Positions 17,521 to 25,855 of a stretch of DNA of 64,000 nucleotides are shown in pieces (the first letter of the stretch is position 1; the number at the start of each line of letters is the position of its first letter). The notes under the pieces were generated by a model. The model had not been told where the DNA came from. It ran no database searches and worked only from the letters and a program-made list of their open reading frames with translations. This DNA is from Streptomyces sp. 549 (lineage in GTDB: Bacteria; Actinomycetota; Actinomycetes; Streptomycetales; Streptomycetaceae), in NCBI RefSeq assembly GCF_030124175.1, contig NZ_JASKMT010000011.1, positions 62,001 to 126,000 of the forward strand, read 5' to 3'. Both the position numbers and the translations under genes were made by a program.

Positions 17521-18054
17521 TCAGAGCCCCACAAGCATCGCCGACATGCCGAGCGCCAGCGTCAGCCGGCAGGCCACCGCCACTTCCGGGCTGCCGGAGG
17601 TTGCCGCCGGGCCGCCGCTGTCCGGCCCCGGCATCAGCCGGGTGCCGGTCCGCAGGGTGTAGAGGCCGAAGTACACCAGCAGCGCCCCCGTCACCCATGG
17701 AACGCCGCCGGGCTCGTGCCCGGCGTGTGCCGCTGCGGCAGCCGGGTCCGGCATGGCCAGCGCCATGTAGACCATGGCCGCGGCCTCCGCGAAGTGGTGT
17801 GCCTGGTGCGGGGCGCCCTGCACCAGCAGTGCTGCGGAGTGGGCAGCCACCGCCGTGAACAGCACCGCGAAGGCGGCGGCCGGTACCGGCTGTGGGGGCA
17901 GCGCCATCGCGGCCATGCCCAGGGCCATGACCGCCTCGGTGGCCGCCGTGCGCCGGTGGGCGGCCGGGCCGCTGCGTGTGCGGCGCAGGCACACCGCGGC
18001 GGCGAGCGCGCAGACGCCGAACAGCAGCCATGCCACCGGTTCCGGCCCGTGCAT
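17521..18054 (-). CDS. DUF5134 family integral membrane protein
   Basis: About 177 residues with five or more hydrophobic helices (for example VAWLLFGVCALAAAVCL, AVMALGMAAMALP, AAAFAVLFTAVAAHSAALL, VTGALLVYFGLYTL and the C-terminal LTLALGMSAMLVGL). His/Met-rich patches (GAPHQAHHFAEAAAMVYMALAMP, and AHAGHE) are typical of DUF5134. The function is unknown. It precedes the M56 protease on the same strand with 145 bases between, suggesting a shared role. The ATG at 18054 starts just before the first helix; upstream frame extensions are proline/arginine-rich and look non-coding. Confidence 0.75.
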   Translation of the reverse strand: MHGPEPVAWLLFGVCALAAAVCLRRTRSGPAAHRRTAATEAVMALGMAAMALPPQPVPAAAFAVLFTAVAAHSAALLVQGAPHQAHHFAEAAAMVYMALAMPDPAAAAAHAGHEPGGVPWVTGALLVYFGLYTLRTGTRLMPGPDSGGPAATSGSPEVAVACRLTLALGMSAMLVGL

Positions 18055-18235
18055 CGCACCCCCTGCCCTCCCGCAGGGCGGAGTGCCCCCGGTCCGTCCG
18101 CAGGGAGGCTGCCCAAGCGCGGCTCGGCTCAGGGGAGCGCACGGAGGCAGAGCCGGGAGCGCGACGGGGGCGCGTCCCGCGGCCGGAGGGGCGGAGGGGG
18201 TCGGCACGCGGAGGCGGCGGCCGGCCCGACGGGCG

Positions 18236-18628
18236 TCAGATGCCGGGGCGGCTGCGCAGCGGATGGTCGGCGGGGATCTCCACCACGCACAGCTGGACGT
18301 CGTCGGGTGCGGCGACCCACATCTCGATCAGGCCCCAGGGCTCCTTCAGCGGTGGGCGCAGCACCTCCACCCCGGCGTCGGCGAGCTCGCGGTGGGCGGC
18401 TTCGGCGTCGGCCACCTGCAACCACAGCCGCAGGCCGGGGGAGGAGGGCCGGTCGGCCCGCCCGGAGACCTCCAGGAACCCACCGCCCAGGAAGTAGACC
18501 GTGCCGCGTTCCTCGCCGGTCCCGAACTCGCGGTGGACGGCCAGGCCCAGCGCGCCTCCGTAGAAGTCGCGGGCGGCCTGCGGGTCGGTGGGCCGCAGCA
18601 GTACGCGGCTGCTCAGCACATGCACCAT
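18236..18628 (-). CDS. VOC superfamily (glyoxalase/bleomycin-resistance fold) protein
   Basis: 130 residues, one VOC module made of two beta-alpha-beta-beta-beta units: VLLRPTDPQAARDFYGGALGL in the first half and LWLQVADAEAAHRELADAGVEVL in the second, closing with WGLIEMWVAAPDDVQLCVVE. VOC proteins bind a divalent metal and act as glyoxalases, dioxygenases or drug-binding proteins; which applies here cannot be told. It is divergent from the GNAT gene. Confidence 0.8.
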   Translation of the reverse strand: MVHVLSSRVLLRPTDPQAARDFYGGALGLAVHREFGTGEERGTVYFLGGGFLEVSGRADRPSSPGLRLWLQVADAEAAHRELADAGVEVLRPPLKEPWGLIEMWVAAPDDVQLCVVEIPADHPLRSRPGI

Positions 18629-18755
18629 ACGACCGACCCTAACGAGCCCGTCCCCGGTAGGCGTGCTCGCTTCCCCGGTGTCCGCACGGGCGGCGCGCCG
18701 CCCGTGGGCGGGGTCCACGGGCCGGACGCCGCGCCGCGGTCGCTCGCCCGACGGC

Positions 18756-18772
18756 TAGGCTCCCGGCACATG
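18756..18772 (+). promoter_or_regulatory. Leaderless-type -10 element upstream of the GNAT gene
   Basis: TAGGCT at 18756-18761 lies 8 bases before the ATG at 18770 and there is no ribosome binding site. This is the arrangement of actinobacterial leaderless transcripts, where transcription starts at the start codon. Confidence 0.5.
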
Positions 18773-19360
18773 GACGCAGCACAGCAGACCGCAGCGCCGC
18801 GCACCGCGGCACCGGACCGCGAGGAGCCGGCCTTCCGCCCGGCAGTGCCGGACGACGTCGACACCCTGGTGGCCCTCGTGGAGTCGGCGTACCGGGGTGA
18901 CGCCAGCCGGGCCGGCTGGACCACCGAGGCGGACCTGCTCGACGGCCAGCGCACCGACCCCGAGGGCGTGCGCGCCGTGGTGGAGGACCCGGACAGCGTG
19001 CTGCTGACCGCGCACGTCGCGGGCCGGCTACTCGCCTGCTGCCAGGTGCAGCGCCGCACCGCCCCGGAAGGGGAGCCGACCGCGTACTTCGGCATGTTCG
19101 CGGTGCACCCCGGAGCGCAGGGCGGCGGCCTGGGCAAGCGGGTACTGGCGGAGGCGGAGGACGTCGCGCGCGGCCGGTGGGCGGCCGCGCGCATGGAGAT
19201 GACGGTGATCACCGCCCGCGAGGACCTGATCGCCTGGTACGAGCGGCGCGGCTACGTCCGGACGGGGGAGCTGTCGCCGTTCCCCTACGGTGACGAGCGC
19301 TTCGGCATCCCCCGGCGCGACGACCTCGCCTTCGAGCGGCTGGTCAAGCCCCTCGTCTGA
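18770..19360 (+). CDS. GNAT family N-acetyltransferase
   Basis: 196 residues with the GNAT fold: an N-terminal FRPAVPDDVDTLVALVESAYRG, acetyl-CoA-binding motif A as FGMFAVHPGAQGGGLGKRVL (Q/RxxGxG/A variant), and motif B YERRGYVRTGE. It transfers an acetyl group from acetyl-CoA to an amine on an unknown substrate. It is probably expressed from a leaderless promoter (TAGGCT, 18756-18761). It is monocistronic and converges on the GDPD gene. Confidence 0.88.
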   Translation: MDAAQQTAAPRTAAPDREEPAFRPAVPDDVDTLVALVESAYRGDASRAGWTTEADLLDGQRTDPEGVRAVVEDPDSVLLTAHVAGRLLACCQVQRRTAPEGEPTAYFGMFAVHPGAQGGGLGKRVLAEAEDVARGRWAAARMEMTVITAREDLIAWYERRGYVRTGELSPFPYGDERFGIPRRDDLAFERLVKPLV

Positions 19361-19405
19361 CGGCTCGGACACCGGCCGGTGCGCCCGCGGGAGGCAGCCG
19401 GTCCC

Positions 19406-20089
19406 TCAGGCCTGGGCGCGGATCGCGTGCACGATCTCCGGCATGTCCGTCACCACGCCGTCGAGGCCCAGTTCGCGTGCGGTCGCCAGCTCGGCCGGGG
19501 TGTTCACCGTCCAGCTGATCACCTTGATGCCCGCGGCCCGGCAGCGTGCGACGGTGTCGGCCGTGAGGCGGGGGAACTCACCGGACACCATGGCGGCGCC
19601 CAGCGCGGCGGCCCTCTCGGGAGCGGTCGGGGTGGACCGACCGGTGACGAGGGCGAGCGGGATCTCCGGGAGCAGCGCCCGCGTCTCGCGCAGCGCGTCG
19701 TCGTGGAAGGAGATCACCATGACCCGGTCCTGCAGACCGCGGTCCTTGATGACACCGGCCAGCACGCGGGCCGCGTTGACGTCCTTGATCTCGGCCTGGA
19801 TTCCGAGGGACACCGCGCCGGCCACCTCCTCGAAGGTCGGCACGCGCTCACCGCCGCCCGCGTCCAGGGCGCGCAGCTCCTCCAGGGTCAGGTCGGCGAC
19901 CAGCCCGGTGCCGTCGGTGGTGCGGTCCACCCGCGCGTCGTGCATCACGATCAGTTCGCCGTCCCTGCTCAGGTGCAGGTCCAGCTCGATCAGGTCGACG
20001 CCCTCGCGCTCCGCGCGGTGGAACGAGGGAAGGGTGTTCTCCGGCTCGGCACCCATCAGGCCGCGGTGTCCCACGGCGAGCAGTGACAC
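19406..20089 (-). CDS. Glycerophosphodiester phosphodiesterase (UgpQ/GDPD family)
   Basis: About 227 residues with the GDPD barrel: VGHRG and PENTLPSF at the N-terminus, ELDLHLSRDGELIVMHD with the metal-binding Glu/Asp/His, GIQAEIKD, and the late SWTVNTPAEL. It hydrolyses glycerophosphodiesters to glycerol-3-phosphate and an alcohol. No signal peptide follows from the GTG at 20089, so a cytosolic role in phospholipid turnover is likely. It stands alone; no glycerol-3-phosphate transporter is beside it. Confidence 0.92.
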   Translation of the reverse strand: MSLLAVGHRGLMGAEPENTLPSFHRAEREGVDLIELDLHLSRDGELIVMHDARVDRTTDGTGLVADLTLEELRALDAGGGERVPTFEEVAGAVSLGIQAEIKDVNAARVLAGVIKDRGLQDRVMVISFHDDALRETRALLPEIPLALVTGRSTPTAPERAAALGAAMVSGEFPRLTADTVARCRAAGIKVISWTVNTPAELATARELGLDGVVTDMPEIVHAIRAQA

Positions 20090-20359
20090 GGTAGCGCTCT
20101 CGCTTTCGTACGGCGGGCCGTCGGCGCCCGCTCGCCGGACAGCGTAGCGGGGCCGGTGGGGCGGTCGGGGTAACGGGAGCCGAACACCTGCCGGCGGCAC
20201 GGCGGCGTCTCGGTGTCGGTCGCGGGCAGCGGGAAGGGCGCACGCACCGGTGGTGGTCGATGACCGGAGATCCGGCCAGAAGGTGCGGCTGGTCCGGCAA
20301 ACGAGAGGAAAAACACGTCGTTCAGCCGCCTCGCACAGGAAGATTTACGGCGCCTCCGC

Positions 20360-20389
20360 TTGAGAACGGACTGGGTCTGTGCCTACCGT
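20360..20389 (+). promoter_or_regulatory. Predicted sigma-70/HrdB-type promoter of the DUF6421 operon
   Basis: TTGAGA (20360-20365) and TACCGT (20384-20389) are separated by 18 bases and lie 36 bases before the DUF6421 start codon, with the ribosome binding site GGAGGGA at 20413-20419 between. The match is good for a Streptomyces vegetative promoter. Confidence 0.55.
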
Positions 20390-20425
20390 GAGGTGCACGC
20401 GATGTTTTCTTGTGGAGGGACAGTG

Positions 20426-21826
20426 ATGACGCAGACCTTGTTGCCCGGCGCCGCCGCGGAGGGTGTTCTTCCCGAGTCGCCGGTGGTGGAGCACTCCGCC
20501 TGGACCGAGCTGAAGAGCGCCGTGGAGACCGTCCGCCCCTGGCAGTCCAAGGACGGGTCCGTCGACTTCGACGCCGAGGGCGCGCCGACCCGTGGGGCCG
20601 TCACCGCCCAGGTCACGCGCATGTCCGAGGCTGTCGAGGAGCTGGCACCGCTGCTTCCCCACAACGCCGCCTACCACCGCGCCCTCGTGTCGGACCTGCG
20701 CCGCTGGGTGGAGTCGGACTTCGCCGTGCCCGACTTCCTCGACTCGCTGCTCGCCTTCCAGCCCGCCCAGGAGCGCGTCCACGGACGCCAGCACCTGGTC
20801 CTGTTCCCCATGTACACGCAGAACGGCAACCCCGACCGCAACTTCGAGGCGGTCGTGCTGCGCATGGTGTGGCCGGACTGGCTGTCGGAGCTGGAGCGCA
20901 CCCGCTACGACAACCCGCTCTTCCTCGGCATCACCTTCGAGGACTTCACCAGCGGCTACGACACCCACTCCGCGGTGCTCTTCCCCGAGACGATCGCCGT
21001 CCGCGAAGCCCCCGAGCGCTTCAGCTGGGGCGGCATCTTCTGCGACCGCGAGGCCGCCCGCTTCCGCCGCGTCGTGCACGCCGCCTGCGACGTCACCAGC
21101 CTGGAGCTGCCCGAGGACGCCCTGGGTTTGCTCGACGACCAGGAGCGCGCGCAGCAGACCTTCGTACTGTGGGACATGGTCCACGACCGCACCCACAGCC
21201 ACGGCGACCTGCCCTTCGACCCCTTCATGATCAAGCAGCGGCAGCCGTTCTGGATGTACGGCCTGGAGGAGCTGCGCTGCGACCTCACCGCCTTCCACGA
21301 GGCCGGGAAACTGGAGGCCGACGGCTTCGCCCAGGGCCGCGACGTGCAGTACGCCGTCATCCTGGAGCGTCTCTTCCGCTTCCCCGTCACCGGTGAGCGC
21401 AACCGCAACTACGACGGCCTCGGCGGGCAGCTGCTCTTCGCCTACCTGCACCGCCACGACGCGCTGCGCTGGACGGACAACAAGCTCACCATCGACTGGG
21501 ACCTCGCCCGCGAGGTGACCGTGCGGCTGCGCGAGGAGATCGAGACCCTCTACCGTGAGGGCATCGACCGGCCCAAGCTCGTGCACTGGTTCAAGGCCTA
21601 CGAACTGGTCTCCGGCTACCTCGCCCCGCACCCCGGCTCCACCTGGGCCAAGGGACCTGAGGCCCTCGACCTCGACCTGCCGCCGCGCAAACTCGTGGAC
21701 GAGGTGCACCCGGACGAGTTCCCGCTCAGCATGTTCTACGAGGCACTCTCGAAGAAGCTGCGGGGCGTGATCGCCTCCACCAAGGGCATCACCGCGGACA
21801 GCGCGTCCGTGGGCGTGGCCGCATGA
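20426..21826 (+). CDS. DUF6421 family protein
   Basis: About 466 residues, soluble, rich in Trp and His, with no signal peptide. Recognisable conserved stretches include HLVLFPMYTQNGNPDRNFEA, WDMVHDRTHSHGDLPFDPFM, QRQPFWMYGLEELRCDLTAF and LGGQLLFAYLHRHDALRW. The WDMVHDRTHSHG cluster with Glu further on (EELRCD) looks like a potential metal site, but no catalytic activity is known. The next gene starts at or within 26 bases of its stop, so it forms an operon with an SDR oxidoreductase and a threonine aldolase. This suggests a shared metabolic pathway. Confidence 0.8.
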   Translation: MTQTLLPGAAAEGVLPESPVVEHSAWTELKSAVETVRPWQSKDGSVDFDAEGAPTRGAVTAQVTRMSEAVEELAPLLPHNAAYHRALVSDLRRWVESDFAVPDFLDSLLAFQPAQERVHGRQHLVLFPMYTQNGNPDRNFEAVVLRMVWPDWLSELERTRYDNPLFLGITFEDFTSGYDTHSAVLFPETIAVREAPERFSWGGIFCDREAARFRRVVHAACDVTSLELPEDALGLLDDQERAQQTFVLWDMVHDRTHSHGDLPFDPFMIKQRQPFWMYGLEELRCDLTAFHEAGKLEADGFAQGRDVQYAVILERLFRFPVTGERNRNYDGLGGQLLFAYLHRHDALRWTDNKLTIDWDLAREVTVRLREEIETLYREGIDRPKLVHWFKAYELVSGYLAPHPGSTWAKGPEALDLDLPPRKLVDEVHPDEFPLSMFYEALSKKLRGVIASTKGITADSASVGVAA

Positions 21827-21852
21827 GCAACGCGCACCAGGAGGCGAAGGAC

Positions 21853-22626
21853 ATGAGTACAGCGCAACCCGGTACGTCCGGCAACGGAGGCCCGCTGGAA
21901 GGCGCCGTCGTGGCGGTCGCCGGAGCCGGCGGGCCCGCGGGGCACGCCGCCCTACTGCGCCTCGCGGAGGCGGGCGCCGTCGTGGTGGGCGCCGACGCGG
22001 ACGTGGAACGGCTCGCACAGGGCGTCGACGCGGCGCGTTTCGCGCACGGCGGGGCCACCGTCACCGGCGACACCGTCGACCTGCTCGACCCGGCCGCCGC
22101 CCGGGCGTGGGCGGACCGCACCGAGAAGGAGTTCGGGCGGATCGACGGCCTGGTCCACCTCGTCGGCGGCTGGCGCGGCTCGGCGACGTTCGCCGAGACC
22201 GACCTCGCCGACTGGGACCACCTCGACCGACTCCTGGTCCGGACCGTGCAGCACACCTCGCTTGCCTTCGAGGGCGCGCTCAAGCGCAGCGGCAACGGCC
22301 GCTTCCTCCTCATCAGCGCCGCCGGCGCCAGCAAGCCCACCGCGGGCAACGCCGCCTACTCCGCCGCCAAGGCGGCGGCCGAGGCGTGGACGCTGGCGCT
22401 CGCCGACGCGTTCCGCAAGGCGGGGGGCGAGAGCGGCCCGGCGGCCGCTGCTGCGATCCTGGTGGTGAAGGCGCTGGTGCACGACGCGATGCGGGCCGAG
22501 CGCCCGCAGGCGAAGTTCGCCGGCTTCACCGACGTCAAGGACCTCGCCGGGTCCATCGTCGACACCTGGACCAGGCCCGCCGAGGAAGTGAACGGAAAAC
22601 GCCTGTGGCTCACACCCCAGCCGTGA
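21853..22626 (+). CDS. Short-chain dehydrogenase/reductase (SDR family)
   Basis: About 257 residues, Rossmann fold. The cofactor motif is a variant (VAGAGGPAGHAALL), the NAG-like strand is replaced by LVHLVGGWRG, and the active-site Ser and Tyr-x-x-x-Lys appear as LLISAAGASK and AAYSAAKAA. The ATG at 21853 has AGGAGG nine bases upstream and is preferred. An ATG at 21823 overlaps the preceding stop as ATGA and would allow translational coupling. Its own stop overlaps the aldolase GTG by one base step (GTGA). The substrate is unknown. Confidence 0.85.
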   Translation: MSTAQPGTSGNGGPLEGAVVAVAGAGGPAGHAALLRLAEAGAVVVGADADVERLAQGVDAARFAHGGATVTGDTVDLLDPAAARAWADRTEKEFGRIDGLVHLVGGWRGSATFAETDLADWDHLDRLLVRTVQHTSLAFEGALKRSGNGRFLLISAAGASKPTAGNAAYSAAKAAAEAWTLALADAFRKAGGESGPAAAAAILVVKALVHDAMRAERPQAKFAGFTDVKDLAGSIVDTWTRPAEEVNGKRLWLTPQP

Positions 22627-23684
22627 GAACGGACGCCAAACGTCGCCACGACCCCACCGTGCGGGGATTCGCCAGCGACAACTACGCCGGTGCACACCCG
22701 GAGGTGCTCGCCGCGATGGCCCTCGCCAACGAGGGCCATCAGACCGCCTACGGCGGTGACGACTACACGGAGAACCTCCAGCACCTGGTGCGGCGGCACT
22801 TCGGCGCCCGCGCGCAGACGTTCCCCGTCTTCAACGGCACCGGGGCCAACGTCGTCGCCCTGCAGGCGCTGACCGACCGCTGGGGCGCGGTGATCGCCGC
22901 CGACACCTCGCACATCAACGTCGACGAGTGCGGGGCGCCCGAGCGGGTCGGCGGACTCAAGCTGCTCACCGTGCCCACGGAGGACGGCAAGCTCACCCCT
23001 GAGCTGATCGACCGCGAGGCGTACGGCTGGGACGACGAGCACCGCGCCATGCCGCAGGTGGTGTCCATCACCCAGAACACCGAACTGGGCACCGTCTACA
23101 CGCCCGAAGAGGTCCGCGCCATCTGCGTGCACGCCCACGAGCGCGGCATGGCCGTGCACCTCGACGGTGCCCGGATAGCCAACGCGGCGGCGTCGCTGGA
23201 CGTGCCGATGCGGGCCTTCACCAACGTCGCGGGTGTGGACGTGCTGTCCTTCGGCGGCACCAAGAACGGCGCTGTCTTCGGTGAGGCCGTGGTGGTGCTC
23301 GACCCCGACCGGGTACGGGCGATGAAGCACCTGCGCAAGCTGTCCATGCAGCTCGCGTCCAAGATGCGCTTCGTGTCGGTGCAGCTGGAGGCGTTGCTCG
23401 CCGGCGACCTGTGGCTGCGCAACGCCGGGCACGCCAACGCGATGGCACGGCGGCTGGAGGCCGGTGTCCGTACCGTGCCCGGCGTGGAGATCCTGCACCC
23501 CGTGCAGGCCAACGCCGTCTTCGCCCGGCTGCCGCACGAGGTGAGCGAGCGCCTGCAGAAGCGCTACCGCTTCTACTTCTGGGACGAGGCCGCAGGCGAC
23601 GTGCGGTGGATGTGCTCGTTCGACACCACCGAGGAGGACGTGGACGGCTTCGTCGACGCGCTCCGCGAGGAGTCCGGCGGCTGA
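22623..23684 (+). CDS. Low-specificity threonine aldolase/beta-eliminating lyase family (PLP)
   Basis: 353 residues, fold type I PLP enzyme. It begins with the typical FASDNYAGAHPEVLAAM block, has GGDDYTENL and VFNGTGANVVALQAL (phosphate-binding), HLDGARIANA with the conserved Asp-Gly-Ala-Arg, and the PLP lysine in SFGGTKNGA. Such enzymes split threonine or related beta-hydroxy amino acids into glycine and an aldehyde. The GTG at 22623 overlaps the SDR stop. An aldolase beside an SDR could make and reduce an aldehyde, but that link is inference. Confidence 0.88.
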   Translation: MRTDAKRRHDPTVRGFASDNYAGAHPEVLAAMALANEGHQTAYGGDDYTENLQHLVRRHFGARAQTFPVFNGTGANVVALQALTDRWGAVIAADTSHINVDECGAPERVGGLKLLTVPTEDGKLTPELIDREAYGWDDEHRAMPQVVSITQNTELGTVYTPEEVRAICVHAHERGMAVHLDGARIANAAASLDVPMRAFTNVAGVDVLSFGGTKNGAVFGEAVVVLDPDRVRAMKHLRKLSMQLASKMRFVSVQLEALLAGDLWLRNAGHANAMARRLEAGVRTVPGVEILHPVQANAVFARLPHEVSERLQKRYRFYFWDEAAGDVRWMCSFDTTEEDVDGFVDALREESGG

Positions 23685-23698
23685 CCCGCGATCCCGCG

Positions 23699-23750
23699 TA
23701 TGACGAGGGACGGTCGCCACCCGCAGGGGTGGCGGCCGTCCCTCGTCATA
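23699..23750. terminator. Bidirectional hairpin terminator after the DUF6421 operon
   Basis: Positions 23699-23713 pair with 23736-23750 (15 bp). After one G-U pair, 23715-23722 pair with 23727-23734 (8 bp), leaving a 4-base loop. It starts 15 bases after the aldolase stop and lies before the convergent acyltransferase, so it ends transcription from both directions. Confidence 0.85.
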
Positions 23751-23777
23751 CCGGTCGCCGGAAGGCCCGGGTGCCCG

Positions 23778-24491
23778 TCAGGCGGGCTGTGCGGGCTGCG
23801 GCGCGGTGCCGCCGAGGTGCGGGGGGAGCCACCACGAGTCGTCCGGTCCGCTGGGCTGCGCCGGGTAGGCGCGCTGCGCCGCCTCCAGCAGCTCCTGCAT
23901 CCGCCCGCGCATCCGCTGGGTGACATTCGCCGCGGACTCGCCCTCCTCGGGGTGGATCGGGTCGCCGACGCGGATGGTGATCGGGAAGTGGTTGCGGCCG
24001 AAGTCCCGCTTGCGGCCCTTGGTCCACAAGCGCTGAGTGCCCCACAGTGCGACCGGGAGCAGCGGCACTCCCGCTTCCTGGGCCATGCGCGCGGCACCGG
24101 TCTTGAAGTTCTTGAGCGTGAACGACTGGGAGATGGTCGCCTCCGGGAAGACGCCGACGATCTCACCGTCCCGCAGTGCCCGCACGGCGTGCTTGTAGGC
24201 GTCCAGGCCGGCGCCCCGGTCCACCGGGATGTGCTTCATGCCCCGCATCAGCGGCCCGGACACCTTGTGCCGGAACACCGACTCCTTCGCCATGAACCGC
24301 ACCAGGCGCTTTGCGGGGTTCGCGGCGAGCCCCGCGAACACGAAGTCCAGGTAGCCGATGTGGTTGCTCACCAGGACCGCGCCCCCACGCCGGGGAACGT
24401 GCTCGGTGCCACCGATGTCCAGGCGCAGGTCCCAGATCTTGAACAGGGTCTTCGCTGCGCCGATGACGGGGGGATAGACGATCTCTGCCAT
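23778..24491 (-). CDS. 1-acyl-sn-glycerol-3-phosphate acyltransferase (PlsC family)
   Basis: 237 residues. It shows the acyltransferase blocks: NHIGYLDFV (NH-x4-D, block I), the MKHIPVDRG region (block II) and FPEATISQSF at block III, where PlsC normally has FPEGTRS, and VPLLPVALWG (block IV). It esterifies lysophosphatidate in phospholipid synthesis at the membrane. The Gly-Thr-Arg to Ala-Thr-Ile change in block III is notable, because that Arg/Gly helps bind the glycerol-phosphate; similar variants occur in actinobacterial homologues. The C-terminus is a Pro/Gly-rich tail. Confidence 0.88.
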   Translation of the reverse strand: MAEIVYPPVIGAAKTLFKIWDLRLDIGGTEHVPRRGGAVLVSNHIGYLDFVFAGLAANPAKRLVRFMAKESVFRHKVSGPLMRGMKHIPVDRGAGLDAYKHAVRALRDGEIVGVFPEATISQSFTLKNFKTGAARMAQEAGVPLLPVALWGTQRLWTKGRKRDFGRNHFPITIRVGDPIHPEEGESAANVTQRMRGRMQELLEAAQRAYPAQPSGPDDSWWLPPHLGGTAPQPAQPA

Positions 24492-24719
24492 GTCGGGGGA
24501 CCCTTCGTGAGGCTGCCTGGGGAGGGTTCTCCCGGCGACGCATGCCCTGAACCTACGTTGGCGTAACTTCGCTTGCCACCCTTGAGCCTAAGAGATCCCC
24601 GTCACGCGGTCGCCGCCGGGTCGTGCCCGTCCCGAGACCGCCGCACGGGCGGGCGCGGGGAATGCCCGGCCCGTCCGCTGTGCTGTACTGCTCGACCGAC
24701 GTGCAAGGAGGGAGGGGCA

Positions 24720-25049
24720 GTGCCTCAACCGGACGGTCTGACGCGGCTCGGCGCAGCCGCGCTCGGGCTGGGCGGCCTCGGGGAGCGGGCCACACTGGTC
24801 CAGTTCTCCAGCGCCTTCTGCCAGCCGTGCCGGGCCACCCGGCGTGTACTCGCCGAGGTCGCGCGGCTTGTCGACGGCGTGTTGCCGGTGGAGATCGACG
24901 CCGAGTCGCACCTGGAACTGGTCCGCGCCCTGAGTATCGACCGCACTCCCACCGTGCTGGTGCTCGACGCCGGCGGACGGATCGTGCGGCGCGGCACCGG
25001 GCAGCCGCGCAAGGCCGATGTCATCGCCGCTCTGGGGGCGCTGACGTGA
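24720..25049 (+). CDS. Thioredoxin family protein
   Basis: 109 residues with thioredoxin fold and redox motif CQPC (Cys34-Cys37) in LVQFSSAFCQPCRATRRVL. The usual tryptophan before the first Cys is phenylalanine and the dipeptide is Gln-Pro instead of Gly-Pro. The cis-proline loop RTPTVLVLDAGG is present. It has no signal peptide, so it is cytosolic. The GTG at 24720 follows a strong AAGGAGGGAGG. It precedes a flavin reductase by 71 bases and may be co-transcribed. Confidence 0.88.
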   Translation: MPQPDGLTRLGAAALGLGGLGERATLVQFSSAFCQPCRATRRVLAEVARLVDGVLPVEIDAESHLELVRALSIDRTPTVLVLDAGGRIVRRGTGQPRKADVIAALGALT

Positions 25050-25120
25050 GTCCCCGGCCGCCCGTCCCGCACCCGGCGCGCTTGACGCGTCCATCGCAGC
25101 CTCGTCAAGGTGAGATCACC

Positions 25121-25666
25121 ATGGCCGGAAACCGAGCGCTGAGCCCCGCAGGCCCCCGCACCCCCGCACGCGCCGCAGAAGCCCCCGAGGAAGGCGGTGC
25201 GCTGCTGCGTGCCGCCTTCCGGCAGCACGCCGCCGGCGTGGCGGTGATCACGGCGAGCGGGCCCGAAGGCCGCCCGGCCGGCTTCACCGCCACCTCTCTG
25301 ACCTCGGTCGCCGCCGCCCCGCCGCTGGTGTCGTTCGGGATCGGCACCGCCTCCTCCACCTGGCCGTCCGTCGCCCGTGCGGAGTACGTCGGCGTGCACG
25401 TGCTGGCCGAGGAGCAGCGCGAGCTGGCCGCCACCTTCTCCCGCAGCGGCGCCGACCGCTTCGCGCCGCCCACCCGCTGGCACACCGGGCCGCACGGCGT
25501 GCCCGTCCTGGACGGAGGGCTGGCCTGGCTGGTGTGCCGGATCGTCGCGCGGGTGCCGGCGGGGGACCACCGGCTGGTCCTGGCCGAGATCGTCACCGGC
25601 GGCAGCGGTGAACCGGGCCGTCCGCTGCTCTACCAGCAGGGTCGCTTCAACGCGCTGCGTGACTGA
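25121..25666 (+). CDS. Flavin reductase family (FMN-binding split barrel) protein
   Basis: 181 residues. After a 25-residue Ala/Pro leader comes the flavin reductase domain: FRQHAAGVAVITAS, GFTATSLTSVAAAPPLVSFGI, YVGVHVLAEEQRELAATFS and DHRLVLAEIV, ending with LLYQQGRFNAL. Relatives supply reduced FMN/FAD to two-component monooxygenases or bind flavin or F420. No monooxygenase is beside it. It follows the thioredoxin gene and precedes etfB, so the three form a redox-themed neighbourhood. Confidence 0.88.
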   Translation: MAGNRALSPAGPRTPARAAEAPEEGGALLRAAFRQHAAGVAVITASGPEGRPAGFTATSLTSVAAAPPLVSFGIGTASSTWPSVARAEYVGVHVLAEEQRELAATFSRSGADRFAPPTRWHTGPHGVPVLDGGLAWLVCRIVARVPAGDHRLVLAEIVTGGSGEPGRPLLYQQGRFNALRD

Positions 25667-25855
25667 GACGTCCCGGTTCGCACGCGTTGGCAAGGTCACA
25701 GTTAACCGGCCTTGCCCACGGGGAATGCGATGGGTGTACTGGCGAGTAATAAACTTGGCGGAGAACCGGGGCACCTGACCGGAATCCGCCCCGGCAGGCG
25801 CCTATGCTGCCTGCACGAGGCAGCCCCGTAATGACGATGCAGTAGGAGAGCCGGC

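Noticed and set aside
20426-21826. DUF6421 start at 20360
   Set aside because: The extra 22 residues overlap the predicted promoter, while the ATG at 20426 has a good GGAGGGA ribosome binding site.
24529-24719. Possible small gene between the acyltransferase and thioredoxin
   Set aside because: No frame with ribosome binding site and coding composition; the region looks like divergent promoter DNA.
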